Positions 1 to 8,362 of a stretch of DNA of 14,581 nucleotides are shown here, in pieces. The translations under genes and the position numbers were made by a program. The stretch's first letter is position 1. Every line of letters starts with the position of its first letter. The stretch spans positions 21,734 through 36,314 of the forward strand of contig BQKZ01004858.1 of assembly GCA_036244855.1 (NCBI GenBank). Reading direction: 5' to 3'. This stretch comes from Temnopleurus reevesii. Taxonomy: Eukaryota > Echinodermata > Echinoidea > Temnopleuroida > Temnopleuridae. Under the pieces are notes generated by a model, which did not search any database, was not told the origin of the DNA, and saw nothing but the letters and a program-made list of their open reading frames with translations.

Positions 1-325
1 CGTCATAGATTTGTTAAGCGTTGCCAATTCAAGGATCCCCATGACATGGGATAATTGAAACTTTGAAAATTCGTAACTTTTGAACGGACTGTCCAATTAA
101 GCTCAAATTTTCACAGTTTGATCATCATATTTTTCTTCATCGACTGATAGCAAATTAATTCCAGGGTTTCATTCCACTTTAAAGTCATGCGTAAATTTAA
201 GAAAGACTTGGTTAAACACCTTCCAGTTTACTCATTATTTCAGAGTTGGTTATTTTTCTGACATTGTTTCATCTCATCCTCTGAATAATTTTTTAAAACA
301 ATTTTCATTATGCTAATGTATTTAG
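1..325. other. Upstream sequence or 5' intron, no gene seen
   Basis: No convincing open frame lies here. The sequence is AT-rich. It ends in tttag at 321-325, immediately before the short leader that carries the start codon, so 326 may be the acceptor of an intron inside the 5' UTR. If so, the promoter lies outside the window. No TATA box or other core promoter element could be assigned with confidence. Confidence 0.4.
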
Positions 326-347
326 ATCGCAACCAATCCAACGAATC

Positions 348-439
348 ATGGATGACAAATGGAACCCAATGGCGGACGATTACTCTAACCGCTCCTTCAA
401 CTCCTACAATAGAGGGCCTGCTTCAGGTCTTGGTGGAAA
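348..439 (+). CDS. TDRD1: Exon 1: start codon and N-terminus
   Basis: The exon encodes residues 1-30 plus two bases of codon 31. The ATG at 348 has A at -3 and G at +4, a strong initiation context. The peptide begins MDDKWNPMADDYSNRS and is hydrophilic, acidic then Asn/Ser/Gly-rich, with no signal peptide. The donor is AA|GTAAGTG (phase 2). The 22 bases between the possible acceptor at 325 and the ATG contain no in-frame stop, so a coding exon further upstream is not formally excluded. The strong start context and the match of the downstream frame make 348 the preferred start. Confidence 0.75.
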
Positions 440-762
440 GTAAGTGTTCAATTTCTTTTCAATTATTTTAAGACCAAGTCAAAAGTAGTGAAAAATTGAA
501 GTCATCTATTGAAGAATTGCCCTCATATTGAGTGCCATTTTACTAAAGCTCCAGTCACATTCGAGTCCAGACTAAAATGATTATTAGTTTAGTTGAGTCC
601 TCTGTGATCTAAGTGATGTGTCCCTATTTGTTCAGGAGCAATTAATGAAGGTAAGAACTTCACAGAATAAAAGAGTGATGTTAAAGTAGGGCTTCTGTGT
701 GACTTTGGCTTGAGATCAGTTTGATTTGTGTGCAAATTGCACATGGTAGGTGCTGTAAAACA

Positions 763-775
763 GGGGGGGGGGGGG
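763..775 (+). repeat. Homopolymer G13
   Basis: Thirteen consecutive G residues in intron 1. Length at such a tract is easily miscalled or polymorphic. Confidence 0.9.
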
Positions 776-950
776 CGACAGGAACAGAAACACTAGGGTG
801 AACTTGGATAAACTATGTATTTCTGAATCCTTTCTCATGAGTTGGCATACCTCCTTGACCCCTTCCTGGGATAGACTTTCCAATCTGAAGGTGAAAGCAA
901 TGACGATTTATAGAAAATTCACTATTGGAATAACACTTTGCTACGTTTCT

Positions 951-1084
951 AAGATCCCGGTCACATAGGGCTCCGGAAGCAACACGATCCAATACGACTC
1001 TTTGTTCGAAGGCAGCCAACTGTGAACTTACAAAAAGTCGTGTTGAATCGTGTTGCTTCCGGTGCCCTATGTGACCGGGGTCTT
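951..1084. repeat. Foldback (MITE-like) inverted repeat
   Basis: Arm 951-999 is the reverse complement of arm 1036-1084 at 45 of 49 positions, with a 36-bp loop. The inner ends carry AATACGACT and AGTCGTGTT; the outer ends carry AAGATCCCGG and CCGGGGTCTT. This looks like a non-autonomous foldback element or the tips of a DNA transposon that lost its middle. No transposase is encoded. No clear target-site duplication was identified. The family is not recognised. Confidence 0.7.
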
Positions 1085-1289
1085 GGCAATTTTACTGATT
1101 TACTGAAATTTACTGATTTTAAGAAATTTTGTTAAAATACTTGTGTACAAAAGTATAGGCAAGTGGCAATCTTCATCAAATTGTCTCACTTTTTCAGAAA
1201 ATCTCATCTCCTTTATCTCTGATCTAGGTAACCTTTTTCCTGTAGGAATGTATGCATTTATCTCTCTTTTTCTGTATTTTCATCCATAG

Positions 1290-1365
1290 TAATGGTGGCG
1301 GTGGTGGTCGGAGACCTCCGAAGCTCCGCTTGTTTGTGAGAGGATTACCCAAAGAAATGACAAAC
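1290..1365 (+). CDS. TDRD1: Exon 2: Gly-rich linker and RRM RNP2 strand
   Basis: The exon encodes residues 31-56. A short run of glycines leads into PPKLRLFVRGLPKEMTN. LFVRGL (45-50) is the RNP2 motif of an RNA recognition motif, with F46 at the RNA-stacking position of beta-strand 1. Splice sites are ccatag|T and AAC|GTAAGTG, and the exon ends in phase 0. The reading frame matches exon 1 through codon 31 (AA|T). In RRM proteins this strand packs beside RNP1, which exons 3 and 4 supply here. Confidence 0.88.
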
Positions 1366-2131
1366 GTAAGTGAATGTATTGCCATCTCAGAGATGTGCTG
1401 CCATGTCTTATTTCAACGTCATAATAAGTGGAGGCTACGCACAAGTTTGCAGATATGAAAGCATAATTTAAAAATGCTTGTCAAAGAAATTGTTGCATGC
1501 TTATTGGGGTAAATAGATTGTCAATTGGAAGGTAATTTCAATATTGTAATGATGACTTGGATCAGAGCCATATTGGGTTCAGATTTTGGACCTTAATCAT
1601 TGAAAAGACTGTGGTCTCTGATTTGAGTCTCCATAATGTGCAATTGAAAAGTATGTTGGTCTTTTCGTTTAATTTGATGAACTGACCTGCTTTGTTTGTA
1701 ATTGGTTATTCTTGTGCAGCTGATATTTTCCTATGCATTCGTGATTGGATGAAATAATTATTGCGATAATCACTTTGAAATAGGTGCCATGGATTTTTGC
1801 ATTTTGATGTTGTCTAGGTATAACTTCCACTTGGTCGGTTTCTTTGTACCCGTGAATCCGTCAGATGGATAAAGTCAACTAATGTAGATTTTAAAATTCT
1901 TCTTCACTTGAGGACGGTCGTTAACTTGTATGATTCACAGAAATTGTGTATAATATTTACTTTTTGTTCGAATTTTATAATATGATTTAGGATAGAATCA
2001 CAAATTTATAGAATATGAACTTGCAATTATCTGTTAAATGTATGAATCGAATAGCACTATTGTAATTGTGATTTAACCCTAAATACTTAAACACTACGCC
2101 CATGCTTTATTTCCCTCATTCAATTTTGCAG
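1366..2131 (+). other. Intron 2
   Basis: GTAAGTG donor, ttttgcag acceptor. AT-rich; no repeat or exon-like sequence stood out. Confidence 0.75.
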
Positions 2132-2214
2132 AAGGGGCTCGAGAATCTATTTTCCTCTGTGGCAACTGTGACCGATTGTTTCGTGAAACAGACAGATAAA
2201 CCTCATCATTTTGG
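2132..2214 (+). CDS. TDRD1: Exon 3: RRM middle (helix 1 to start of RNP1)
   Basis: The exon encodes residues 57-83 and two bases of codon 84: KGLENLFSSVATVTDCFV, then KQTDKPHHF. This fits RRM helix 1 (LENLFSSVA) and beta 2 (VTDCFV). The exon end was placed at a GC donor (GG|GCAAGT) and not at the GT four bases later. Only the GC position restores RNP1 as HHFGFVNV across the junction. The GT site would shift the frame and reach a TAA inside exon 4. Confidence 0.85.
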
Positions 2215-2220
2215 GCAAGT
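2213..2220 (+). other. Non-canonical GC splice donor of intron 3
   Basis: GG|GCAAGT matches the strong consensus of GC-AG introns (AG|GCAAGT). Joining 2214 to 4405 gives codon GG|G = Gly84 and an intact RNP1. The competing GTATAG at 2219 breaks the frame. Confidence 0.8.
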
Positions 2221-3049
2221 ATAGTGATATTGTGTATGACCATTTCCTAGATAAAAGTGGTACAGTATAGACAGAAATAAAGTTAAGTTTCCTACTTTGT
2301 CGGACCAAAGTCGATGTAAAACACCTGCATTTTTGCGAGAAAATATACATGTACTTTATATCTTTCTATACTGTAATATTCATAGGTATTTATGAAAGAG
2401 ATTGGGGTGGCAATGTGGCTCTCTTACAAATATCTTTTGTTTGCCATTGTCAAGTCATCTGTTTTTTGTATATATAAGAATTATTGAATTTTTATCACTC
2501 CTATTTTATGTGAAAATAATTATCCTTTTGTTGAAATGCCAAAATATCCGCTAGAAACTCATCTGGGGCTCGTTGACATACAGATCTGCAATTAATCGCT
2601 AATTTGAAAGAACAATTCTAATTGGATACTGATCAGTCTACTGTATTTAGCAACAGTGGAAACACCTTTTCTGTCCTTTTTTTGTTGAACTTGAGAACTG
2701 CTGGGAAAAGGAAAGAAAGTTTGATTTGGGGGAATACCCATGTTCTAATATTGCGCAATCCTTGTCTGATTCATCATATGGAAGGACAGAATTTCCACAT
2801 AGATCTCAAATCCTGGATATAGTTGAGGTAATTTGTTTGACTCGCTCAGAGTAAGTACAACTTGTTCCATGTGCGACAGAATTTAGATTGGATTACTTGA
2901 CTCCATTAGTTATATTTTTGGATGCATTTGATGATTATTATTTTTTGTACAATGGAGGTGTTCGTCATTTGAGTGGTTGATCATGGTCAATCCTAGTGCT
3001 GAATAGGCAGGTTATTAGCAGACTATGCAAATTGTATGCATTCTCAAAC

Positions 3050-3199
3050 GTTGTTCTAGACAACCTTAAAGCTTGCCTAAGGCTTGCCGGACATAGCAAC
3101 AATGGATGTATGCAAACTGATTGATCACAAAGGTTGTTCTTGACAACCTGAAAGCTTGCCCAAGGCTTGCCTGACATAGCAACAAGTAATGTATACAAA
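3050..3199 (+). repeat. Two-copy direct repeat, 83-bp period
   Basis: Copies begin at 3050 (GTTGTTCTAGACAACCTTAA) and 3133 (GTTGTTCTTGACAACCTGAA). Both contain AAGCTTGCC, AGGCTTGCC and GACATAGCAACAA in the same order. Each copy also carries the short imperfect palindrome GTTGTTCT-GACAAC. Confidence 0.75.
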
Positions 3200-3552
3200 G
3201 TGGATTCCAAGTATTGTAGTTCAATTGTTACTTCCAGGTTTGAGGAATACCACGTGACTATGTTCATTTAGAAGAAACGTTCATGAATTTGAATCTATTA
3301 GTAGACCGGTCTATTGAAAGCTGACGTCTTCCCAGGAGTTCCTGTGTTCTTTGCCGAACTAGTTCATCTCGTTTGAATGAAGTGAATGTCTCCCATGTCT
3401 TTCATTGAGTAAAGCATTGACAAATTCCATGAGGGTTGAGCAAGACTGCAGAAATATTTTGATACTCACATTCGAGAAGTTCATCTTCGGTCTCACCATT
3501 CTACTAACTTGCTTCGAGTGCAGTTAATACATCAAATAAAATCAATGACTGA

Positions 3553-3660
3553 ATGGACTTGAACTGTGAACCTTGTGCTTTGCTGTAAGGGGGAACCCAT
3601 CCTCTGAACCACACCTGTTGAGTGCGGCAAATGTTCACGGGGATTTGAACTGTAGACCAA
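3553..3660 (-). repeat. Possible tRNA-derived SINE fragment
   Basis: Read on the minus strand, TGGTTCAGAGGATGG resembles a tRNA A box and D arm, and GGTTCACAGTTCAAGTCC downstream resembles a B box and T arm. A second B-box-like 18-mer (15 of 18 identical) lies 86 bp away at 3641-3658. No foldable full tRNA with an anticodon arm was found, so this is not called a tRNA gene. Confidence 0.35.
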
Positions 3661-4222
3661 GGATGTGAATCTCGCTGTTTATGTTTATCTGATATAGCAA
3701 TTTGCTTCTTGTAAATGAGAACTTCTTCCATCTTATCACGTTGGTGATCTGTAATTAACATCCCTGATTAGAGGATTGGTGCGATCATATTGAAAGCATC
3801 AGGAGAGGGTTGTGTGTTATTTATGAGACAACCATGGAGACAAAGGATGGAACACAGATGCATTTAACTGGGAAGCTGATCTTGGAGTAAATAAGCAAAG
3901 TTATCTACACTGTAGTTACATTGAACCTTTATCATAGTGCATTGGTTTTTTGTCAGATTAAAAAAAAAATGAAATGAAATTTATTCATTAGTCTTCATTT
4001 TACAGTTGACATGCATGTACATAAGGTTACGGGAGTAGCTTTTTTTTTTACCTGAACACACCATTCTTTATTTCCATAGAAGAGTATAAAATGAGTAAAT
4101 ATGTATGGTTACCAATGAGTGAAGCAAGTTCCCTTCCCCCTCTGAGATCAGTTGTATTTTATTTAGGGATTGAAAAACAAGTTGTTTGTGACATTCAATT
4201 CTGCATATTGGCCCAGGGTTTG

Positions 4223-4322
4223 TGTTTGTAGATCTACGCATTCAATTATAACTTGTGTTGCTGAATTGGACATGAGAAAGGGTCACTAGTTGTAAGTAGA
4301 GTCATGCATAGATCTACAAACA
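4223..4322. repeat. Short inverted repeat
   Basis: TGTTTGTAGATCTACGCAT at 4223-4241 pairs with ATGCATAGATCTACAAACA at 4304-4322 (18 of 19), with a 62-bp spacer. It may be the remnant of a small foldback element. Confidence 0.6.
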
Positions 4323-4404
4323 GCTTTAGGTCAAAATCTTCACCCCTCCAGCATTAACAAGTCCTGGTTTTGCACCTGATAAACATCTTCTTGTTTTCTC
4401 GCAG

Positions 4405-4509
4405 GTTTGTGAATGTGGGCTCTGTAAAGGATGTAGAGAACGCCATCAAGAAACTGGATGGGCACCAGATCAAAGATGGCGTCATCCATGTTAACTTGGC
4501 TAGAGAAGA
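4405..4509 (+). CDS. TDRD1: Exon 4: RRM C-terminal half (RNP1)
   Basis: The exon completes Gly84 and encodes residues 85-118: FVNVGSVKDVENAIKKLDG, then HQIKDGVIHVNLAREE. With exon 3 it gives RNP1 HHFGFVNV (F83 and F85 at the RNA-contact positions), helix 2 (VKDVENAIKKLDG) and beta 4 (VIHVNLA). The RRM spans about 75 residues, the usual size. The third RNP1 aromatic is Val88, a common substitution. Donor GA|GTAAGTT, phase 2. Confidence 0.9.
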
Positions 4510-5310
4510 GTAAGTTCTAACGCAGTAGTTATGTCAAGTTCAGAAATGCTAAATGTTAGGGAGTATGCATGTGATAGAAATTAAAATATGTGATTATGTG
4601 AGTTCAGCTGTATTAAAGTGAGAGAAAATATGACAACAATGACCATAATCCTATCCAATCACTTTTAATGAAAGCCTTGAATTCACATGAAAACACACCT
4701 CCCGCATATTCTGCAAGGAATATGTTTAGCTTCTTCATTTGATTAGCAGTTTTAAACGTTAAGGAAACATTTTGGAGACATTATTCTACAGCTCTATGTG
4801 AAAAAAGTTGCCAAACAAAACATCTCTTGTGTAGTAATCATGCTAAAATTCATAGCAAATTGCTATGCGATACCAGGACATTTATTCCCTGTTCTGGAAC
4901 ATGTAGCATTGCTGCAAGATTGTTTGTCCAATGATTGGCTTGAGTAATAAGACACTGCAATTGAAACTGAAAGGTCGATCAGTCGGTCATTGATTTTACC
5001 ATCATCGGTCAATAAGAAAGGGTTACTGACTTGTGCCATCATCACACTCTGTTTTTTCTCTTTTTTAGTCTATTTTGTAACTCATTCATACTTTGGAAAG
5101 AAAACTTGAGAAGGCTAGAATTTGTGATTAACTATGATTTTAATGAAATTTCTTAATATGAATGATACAGCTGACTTAGCTGTTTGTTAAAAAATGACAT
5201 ATTTCATATTTATTTTAAATAAAGTATTTCTTAATTTTTCTCTTAGACCTTACCCCTGTCTATTGTACTCTATTCAACTGTAATATGTGAAATGTGAATC
5301 ATCTTTTCAG
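4510..5310 (+). other. Intron 4
   Basis: GTAAGTT donor, atcttttcag acceptor. It contains one copy (about 4736-4895) of a dispersed repeat that recurs in intron 11. AT-rich elsewhere. Confidence 0.75.
4736..4895 (+). repeat. Dispersed repeat, copy A (partner at 12656-12815)
   Basis: It shares with the intron 11 copy, in the same order and orientation, TTTGATTAGCA, TCTATGTGAAAAA, TTGTGTAGTAATC and CGATACCAGGA followed by ATTCCCTG. The copies are diverged, with gaps. It is non-coding and likely an old non-autonomous element. Confidence 0.7.
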
Positions 5311-6314
5311 TAGCAGAGATGGTGGTCGTCCTCCCTACAGACCTAACTCCAGCGGAGACGGACATGGGTCAAGAGATGGTGACCGTCCTCCCTACAGACC
5401 TAACTCCAGCGGAGACGGACATGGGTCAAGAGATGGTGACCGTCCTCCCTACAGACCTAACCCCAGCGGAGACGGACATGGACCAAGAGGGCCAGCACCA
5501 CAGCGATCGCCCACACCTAGCATGAATAACGGGAGCATGAATAGCGGAGAACAACGCTTTGAAGAACACAGGGAGACCAACAAGCCCCCTACGCAACAGA
5601 CTAATCCAATGAGCAATATGGTGACGGCAGGATGCGATGAATGTCAACGATTGCTAATGGCTTTGATGAGTCACATGCAGCAGGCCCACAGCCAAGGTGG
5701 GGCCAGCCCGGGTGGGGCTAGCCCGACCAAGAGTTCTGCATCTCCTGCCCTTGTCAATGGCAACGGTGTACCTTACAACGGTCCCAGCAGAGTCAAAACA
5801 CCCACCAGCCAACAAGACCAGCAGGAAGACAAAGTGTCTTCATCCAAAGGTAGATCGTCTATGGACAGAGCACAGCCACATAGTTTCCCGGAGCAGAGTC
5901 CTAGAGGCAGATCGCCAATGGACCGAGGACAACCGCAGAGTTTCCAGGAACAGAGTCCTAGAGGCAGATCACCAATGGACCGAGGACAAACGCAGAGTTT
6001 CCCAGAGCAGAGTCCCAAAGGCAGATCTCCTGTGGACCGTGCCCCACCACAAAAATTCCAGCAGCAGGGTCCCAAAGGCAGATCTCCAACCGATCGAGCT
6101 CCGCAGCAGAACTTCCAGCAGAGCTCTAGAGGAAGCGCCTTCAACAAGCCTAGTCCCAAGAGCCCAGGTTGCAGCAAGCCAGTGCCGGTTCCAATGACCA
6201 AAGAGCCGGAGAACCAGAAAAACAAGGCAGCATCATCTGGCGTGTCACCTGTAAAAGCAGACAAGAAGAAAGCAGAATGTGATCTGAAACCTTGCGAAGC
6301 CTGTGAGAAACCTG
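5311..6314 (+). CDS. TDRD1: Exon 5: disordered region with two 19-residue tandem repeats, start of MYND
   Basis: The exon encodes residues 119-453 and the first base of codon 454. It opens with three copies of a 19-residue repeat (SRDGDRPPYRPNSSGDGHG type, 5312-5482). A Pro/Ser/Asn/Gln-rich stretch follows, with a CDECQRLLMALMSHMQQAH segment (227-245). Then come five copies of a second repeat (GRSPMDRGQPQSFQEQSPR type, 5849-6130; the last has 18 residues). A Lys/Ser/Pro-rich tail leads to CEACEKP, which starts the MYND finger. The region is hydrophilic and probably unstructured; RG/GR dipeptides and SP sites could be methylation or phosphorylation targets (inference). At 1004 nt it is by far the longest exon. 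Donor CCTG|GTAAGAA, phase 1. Confidence 0.9.
5312..5482 (+). repeat. Coding tandem repeat, 3 x 57 bp
   Basis: Units start at 5312, 5369 and 5426. Each encodes 19 residues of the form SRDG(G/D)RPPYRPN(S/P)SGDGHG. The nucleotide copies are nearly identical, which points to recent duplication or homogenisation. Confidence 0.95.
5849..6130 (+). repeat. Coding tandem repeat, 5 x about 57 bp
   Basis: Units start at 5849, 5906, 5963, 6020 and 6077. Each encodes GRS(S/P)xDRxxxxxFxxQxP(R/K). The invariant residues are G, R, S, D, R, F and a Q near the end. The last unit is one residue short. These units are more diverged than the 5312-5482 units. Confidence 0.95.
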
Positions 6315-6982
6315 GTAAGAATGATGGCACACTGCTACAGATCTGGAAAGCTTTATTGAATTCCATTGTGCATATGATAATAGTGCACTTACTTTTATGA
6401 AACTTTATTCAAGAATACAGGAGTGGGTTCTGGAATAAAACCATCATATTGAAGTTTCCATCAGAATTATATCTCACACTGAGAAGGCCATAAAATCTTA
6501 GTGAGAAGTGAAAAAAAAAGTGAGAAGTAGAAATTATAATGAATCTAAATATATATGCATGCTTCTAATCTTTCACAAATATCTATTTGGCTCAAATTGG
6601 TTGCAGAACTTGATGTTGTGCAGATTTTTCATCATGACTGTCTCGGCATATATGCGCTTACATAGCAATTCTTTGTGACAAAACTTTCATGCATCTTCAA
6701 GAGCAGCTGTCTCTATTAGATTATGAGATGTTTCATTGTACAAAGAAATTAATTCATTTAGCACTTACAACTAACAATATAACAAATGGAACTGCTGTTC
6801 GATTGAGTACCCAGTTGCTGTGAAGAAAAAAATGATAGCACTTAAGCGGGATTCAAAGCTGCAAATTCCTTTGGTACTAGACCAAGGTCATTATCACGAG
6901 ACTGTCAGAGCCCTCTTGGTTTTATTTTCAAACTGTGATTGTTATTGTCTTGTTTATTTATTTCATTGAATTTTTTTTGCAG
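6315..6982 (+). other. Intron 5
   Basis: Donor GTAAGAATG, acceptor tttttttgcag. The exon after the acceptor begins with GTAAGAAGC, so the same heptamer sits at both splice junctions. If the intron is retained, the frame runs 28 codons past Pro453 to a TGA at 6398-6400, giving a protein that lacks MYND and Tudor. No other feature seen. Confidence 0.75.
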
Positions 6983-7085
6983 GTAAGAAGCATTGTTCCA
7001 AGTGCCATGTAACCTACTGCTCCGTGGAATGCCAGAAGGGTGACTGGAAGAAGCACAAGAACAAGTGCAAGCCAAACCAAACAAG
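6983..7085 (+). CDS. TDRD1: Exon 6: MYND zinc finger
   Basis: The exon encodes residues 454-487: KKHCSKCHVTYCSVECQKGD, then WKKHKNKCKPNQT. With CEAC from exon 5 the ligands are C447, C450, C458, C461, C466, C470, H478 and C482. The spacing is C-x2-C-x7-C-x2-C-x4-C-x3-C-x7-H-x3-C, the MYND pattern, and W475 is at the usual place. All eight zinc ligands are present. MYND fingers bind proline-rich partner peptides; in TDRD1 and Vreteno the domain sits N-terminal to the Tudor array, as here. Donor AG|GTATTAG, phase 2. Confidence 0.95.
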
Positions 7086-7633
7086 GTATTAGCTCAAAGT
7101 CAGACATGCTTACCATTACATAATATGCATGATGTAAATTATGATGTGACTTGCCTAACAGTGACGTGCTTTAAAAAAGTTTTTTTTACACTTTAAAGAA
7201 TTGTAAGGTAAAATCCATGTTCAGATGGGTCAGGTTCTTTGCAAGATTTAAGATGATAGATGTTTTATTATTGTATAAGCAGAATTTTGTTGCTAGGATA
7301 TTTCGAAGGGTATTCAAAATTCATGACCATAAATTCGCCAAAGTTTTTTTTTACTTATCAGAATACCCGTAACAACTTGTTTATAAGGTCAGAAATTTAG
7401 TGAATTCTCTAGAAATTATTTTCGCAAAACTATTGGCTATTATGTTACATGAAGTTGTTAAAAAATAGGCAATCCTTGTCTTGTACAAAACCATATTAAA
7501 TTTGGGAATTGAGCTATCAATATTTATGCTAAGTTTTTGTATTCAGTTGTGTCATCTTACAGACATGTTTTAAAATTTGTCTTAAATCATTTGAAGCAAG
7601 AAATTGACATGTCAATCATTTCCTTTTTTTCAG
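7086..7633 (+). other. Intron 6
   Basis: GTATTA donor, tccttttttt-cag acceptor. AT-rich; nothing else recognised. Confidence 0.75.
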
Positions 7634-7724
7634 TTCTGAACAACAAAATGATGCTGGAGCCTCAGCACCAGAGCTTACCGCTGCTAATCTCAAATACATG
7701 GAACCCTCAAAAAAGGAAATGAAG
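7634..7724 (+). CDS. TDRD1: Exon 7: linker between MYND and Tudor 1
   Basis: The exon encodes residues 488-518: SSEQQNDAGASAPELTAANL, then KYMEPSKKEMK. It is hydrophilic, with no domain recognised, and connects the MYND finger to the first extended Tudor domain. The frame is confirmed on both sides (AG|T = Ser488; ends in phase 0 at AAG|GTATGTT). A strong acceptor precedes it. Confidence 0.85.
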
Positions 7725-8224
7725 GTATGTTATAGTGGATAACATGTGTCTTTGCTTTTTTTTGTGTGTGTACGTGTGCATGTGTATGTTTATCTTTACC
7801 TCGCGTGTTTGAAGTCTCAACTTGGGTTCACTATTATTCTCTCTCGCTTCAAAGTTTTGAAGTTTGTCCAAACTTCCTCTTCAATCCACCCCACATTAAA
7901 GTGTTTAAAAAATAATATGCTGCTTCCTTCATGAGAATATACTTCTGCTTGAAGTGGAAAAGGTGAGCATTTTTAATTTTTCATGATCCTGATGGGTGCA
8001 GAAATGGTAGATTTCAGGGATATCATATACCAGAAAGCCATGTGAAAATGTCTGAAGAGTGAGATTTGTATATTCGCAATTTGTCTCACTGGGAAAAAAT
8101 TTGAATGAATGCTGTTGCATGTTATATTGATTACCAAATCAGTCGAGACTTGCGAAGCATGAACATATTTGTTAAGTTCCGGCTGATTTTAGCACTTATG
8201 TTTCACATTTTTTTATGTTTACAG
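7725..8224 (+). other. Intron 7
   Basis: GTATGTT donor, tttatgtttacag acceptor. A TG-rich stretch lies near 7762-7792. No exon-like sequence seen. Confidence 0.75.
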
Positions 8225-8362
8225 GCACTTCTGACACACTGCAACAACCCTGGATCTTTCTGGATCCAAGTAGGCAGTGAGGAAAACATCCAGCAATACA
8301 ACCAGATGAAGGATCTAATCCTGCGCCACATAGAGGCCTCTGGACCACTTCAGGACCCCAAG
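8225..8362 (+). CDS. TDRD1: Exon 8: N-terminal part of extended Tudor domain 1
   Basis: The exon encodes residues 519-564: ALLTHCNNPGSFWIQVGSEE, then NIQQYNQMKDLILRHIEASG and PLQDPK. The pattern (hydrophobic)-xH-x-NPG-x-FW-(I/V)-Q followed by an amphipathic helix is the start of an extended Tudor (SN-like) module in TDRD proteins. The exon is 46 codons and symmetric (phase 0-0). Its 3' end and donor are the template of the tandem array that follows in intron 8. The donor at 8363 (AAG|GTAAGTC) is taken as the functional one because read-through from it reaches an in-frame TAA at 8393, but later donors in the array have identical sequence. Confidence 0.9.

Larger units (their letters stand above)
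440..1289 (+). other. Intron 1
   Basis: GTAAGTG donor and pyrimidine-rich catccatag acceptor. It contains a run of 13 G (763-775) and a 49-bp-arm inverted repeat (951-1084). No coding exon was seen. Confidence 0.75.
2215..4404 (+). other. Intron 3 (GC-AG, about 2.2 kb)
   Basis: The largest intron in the window. It contains an 83-bp-period direct repeat (3050-3199), a perfect 12-bp palindrome TAGACCGGTCTA (3302-3313), a tRNA-like SINE fragment on the minus strand (about 3553-3660) and a 19-bp inverted repeat (4223-4322). The acceptor is ttctcgcag. No coding exon was found. Confidence 0.7.

Noticed and set aside
813..1019. Minus-strand 68-codon frame over the intron 1 foldback
   Set aside because: It coincides with the inverted repeat and has no recognisable domain; best explained as repeat-derived.
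2215..2220. GT donor at 2219 for exon 3
   Set aside because: It adds a Gln codon, then shifts exon 4 out of the RRM frame and reaches TAA; the GC donor four bases upstream restores RNP1.
3553..3660. A genuine tRNA gene
   Set aside because: Box-like motifs are present, but no acceptor stem or anticodon arm could be paired.
5697..6197. A second plus-strand open frame within exon 5
   Set aside because: It is an out-of-frame shadow of the same repeats and does not connect to the RRM or MYND exons.
5773..6366. A 197-residue minus-strand open frame opposite exon 5
   Set aside because: It mirrors the 57-bp coding repeats of the plus-strand exon. The plus frame has matching splice sites and domain context; this one has none.
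7537..7722. Open frame starting upstream of exon 7
   Set aside because: It reads through the intron 6 acceptor in a different frame from the Tudor gene; the exon 7 frame is fixed by phase on both sides.
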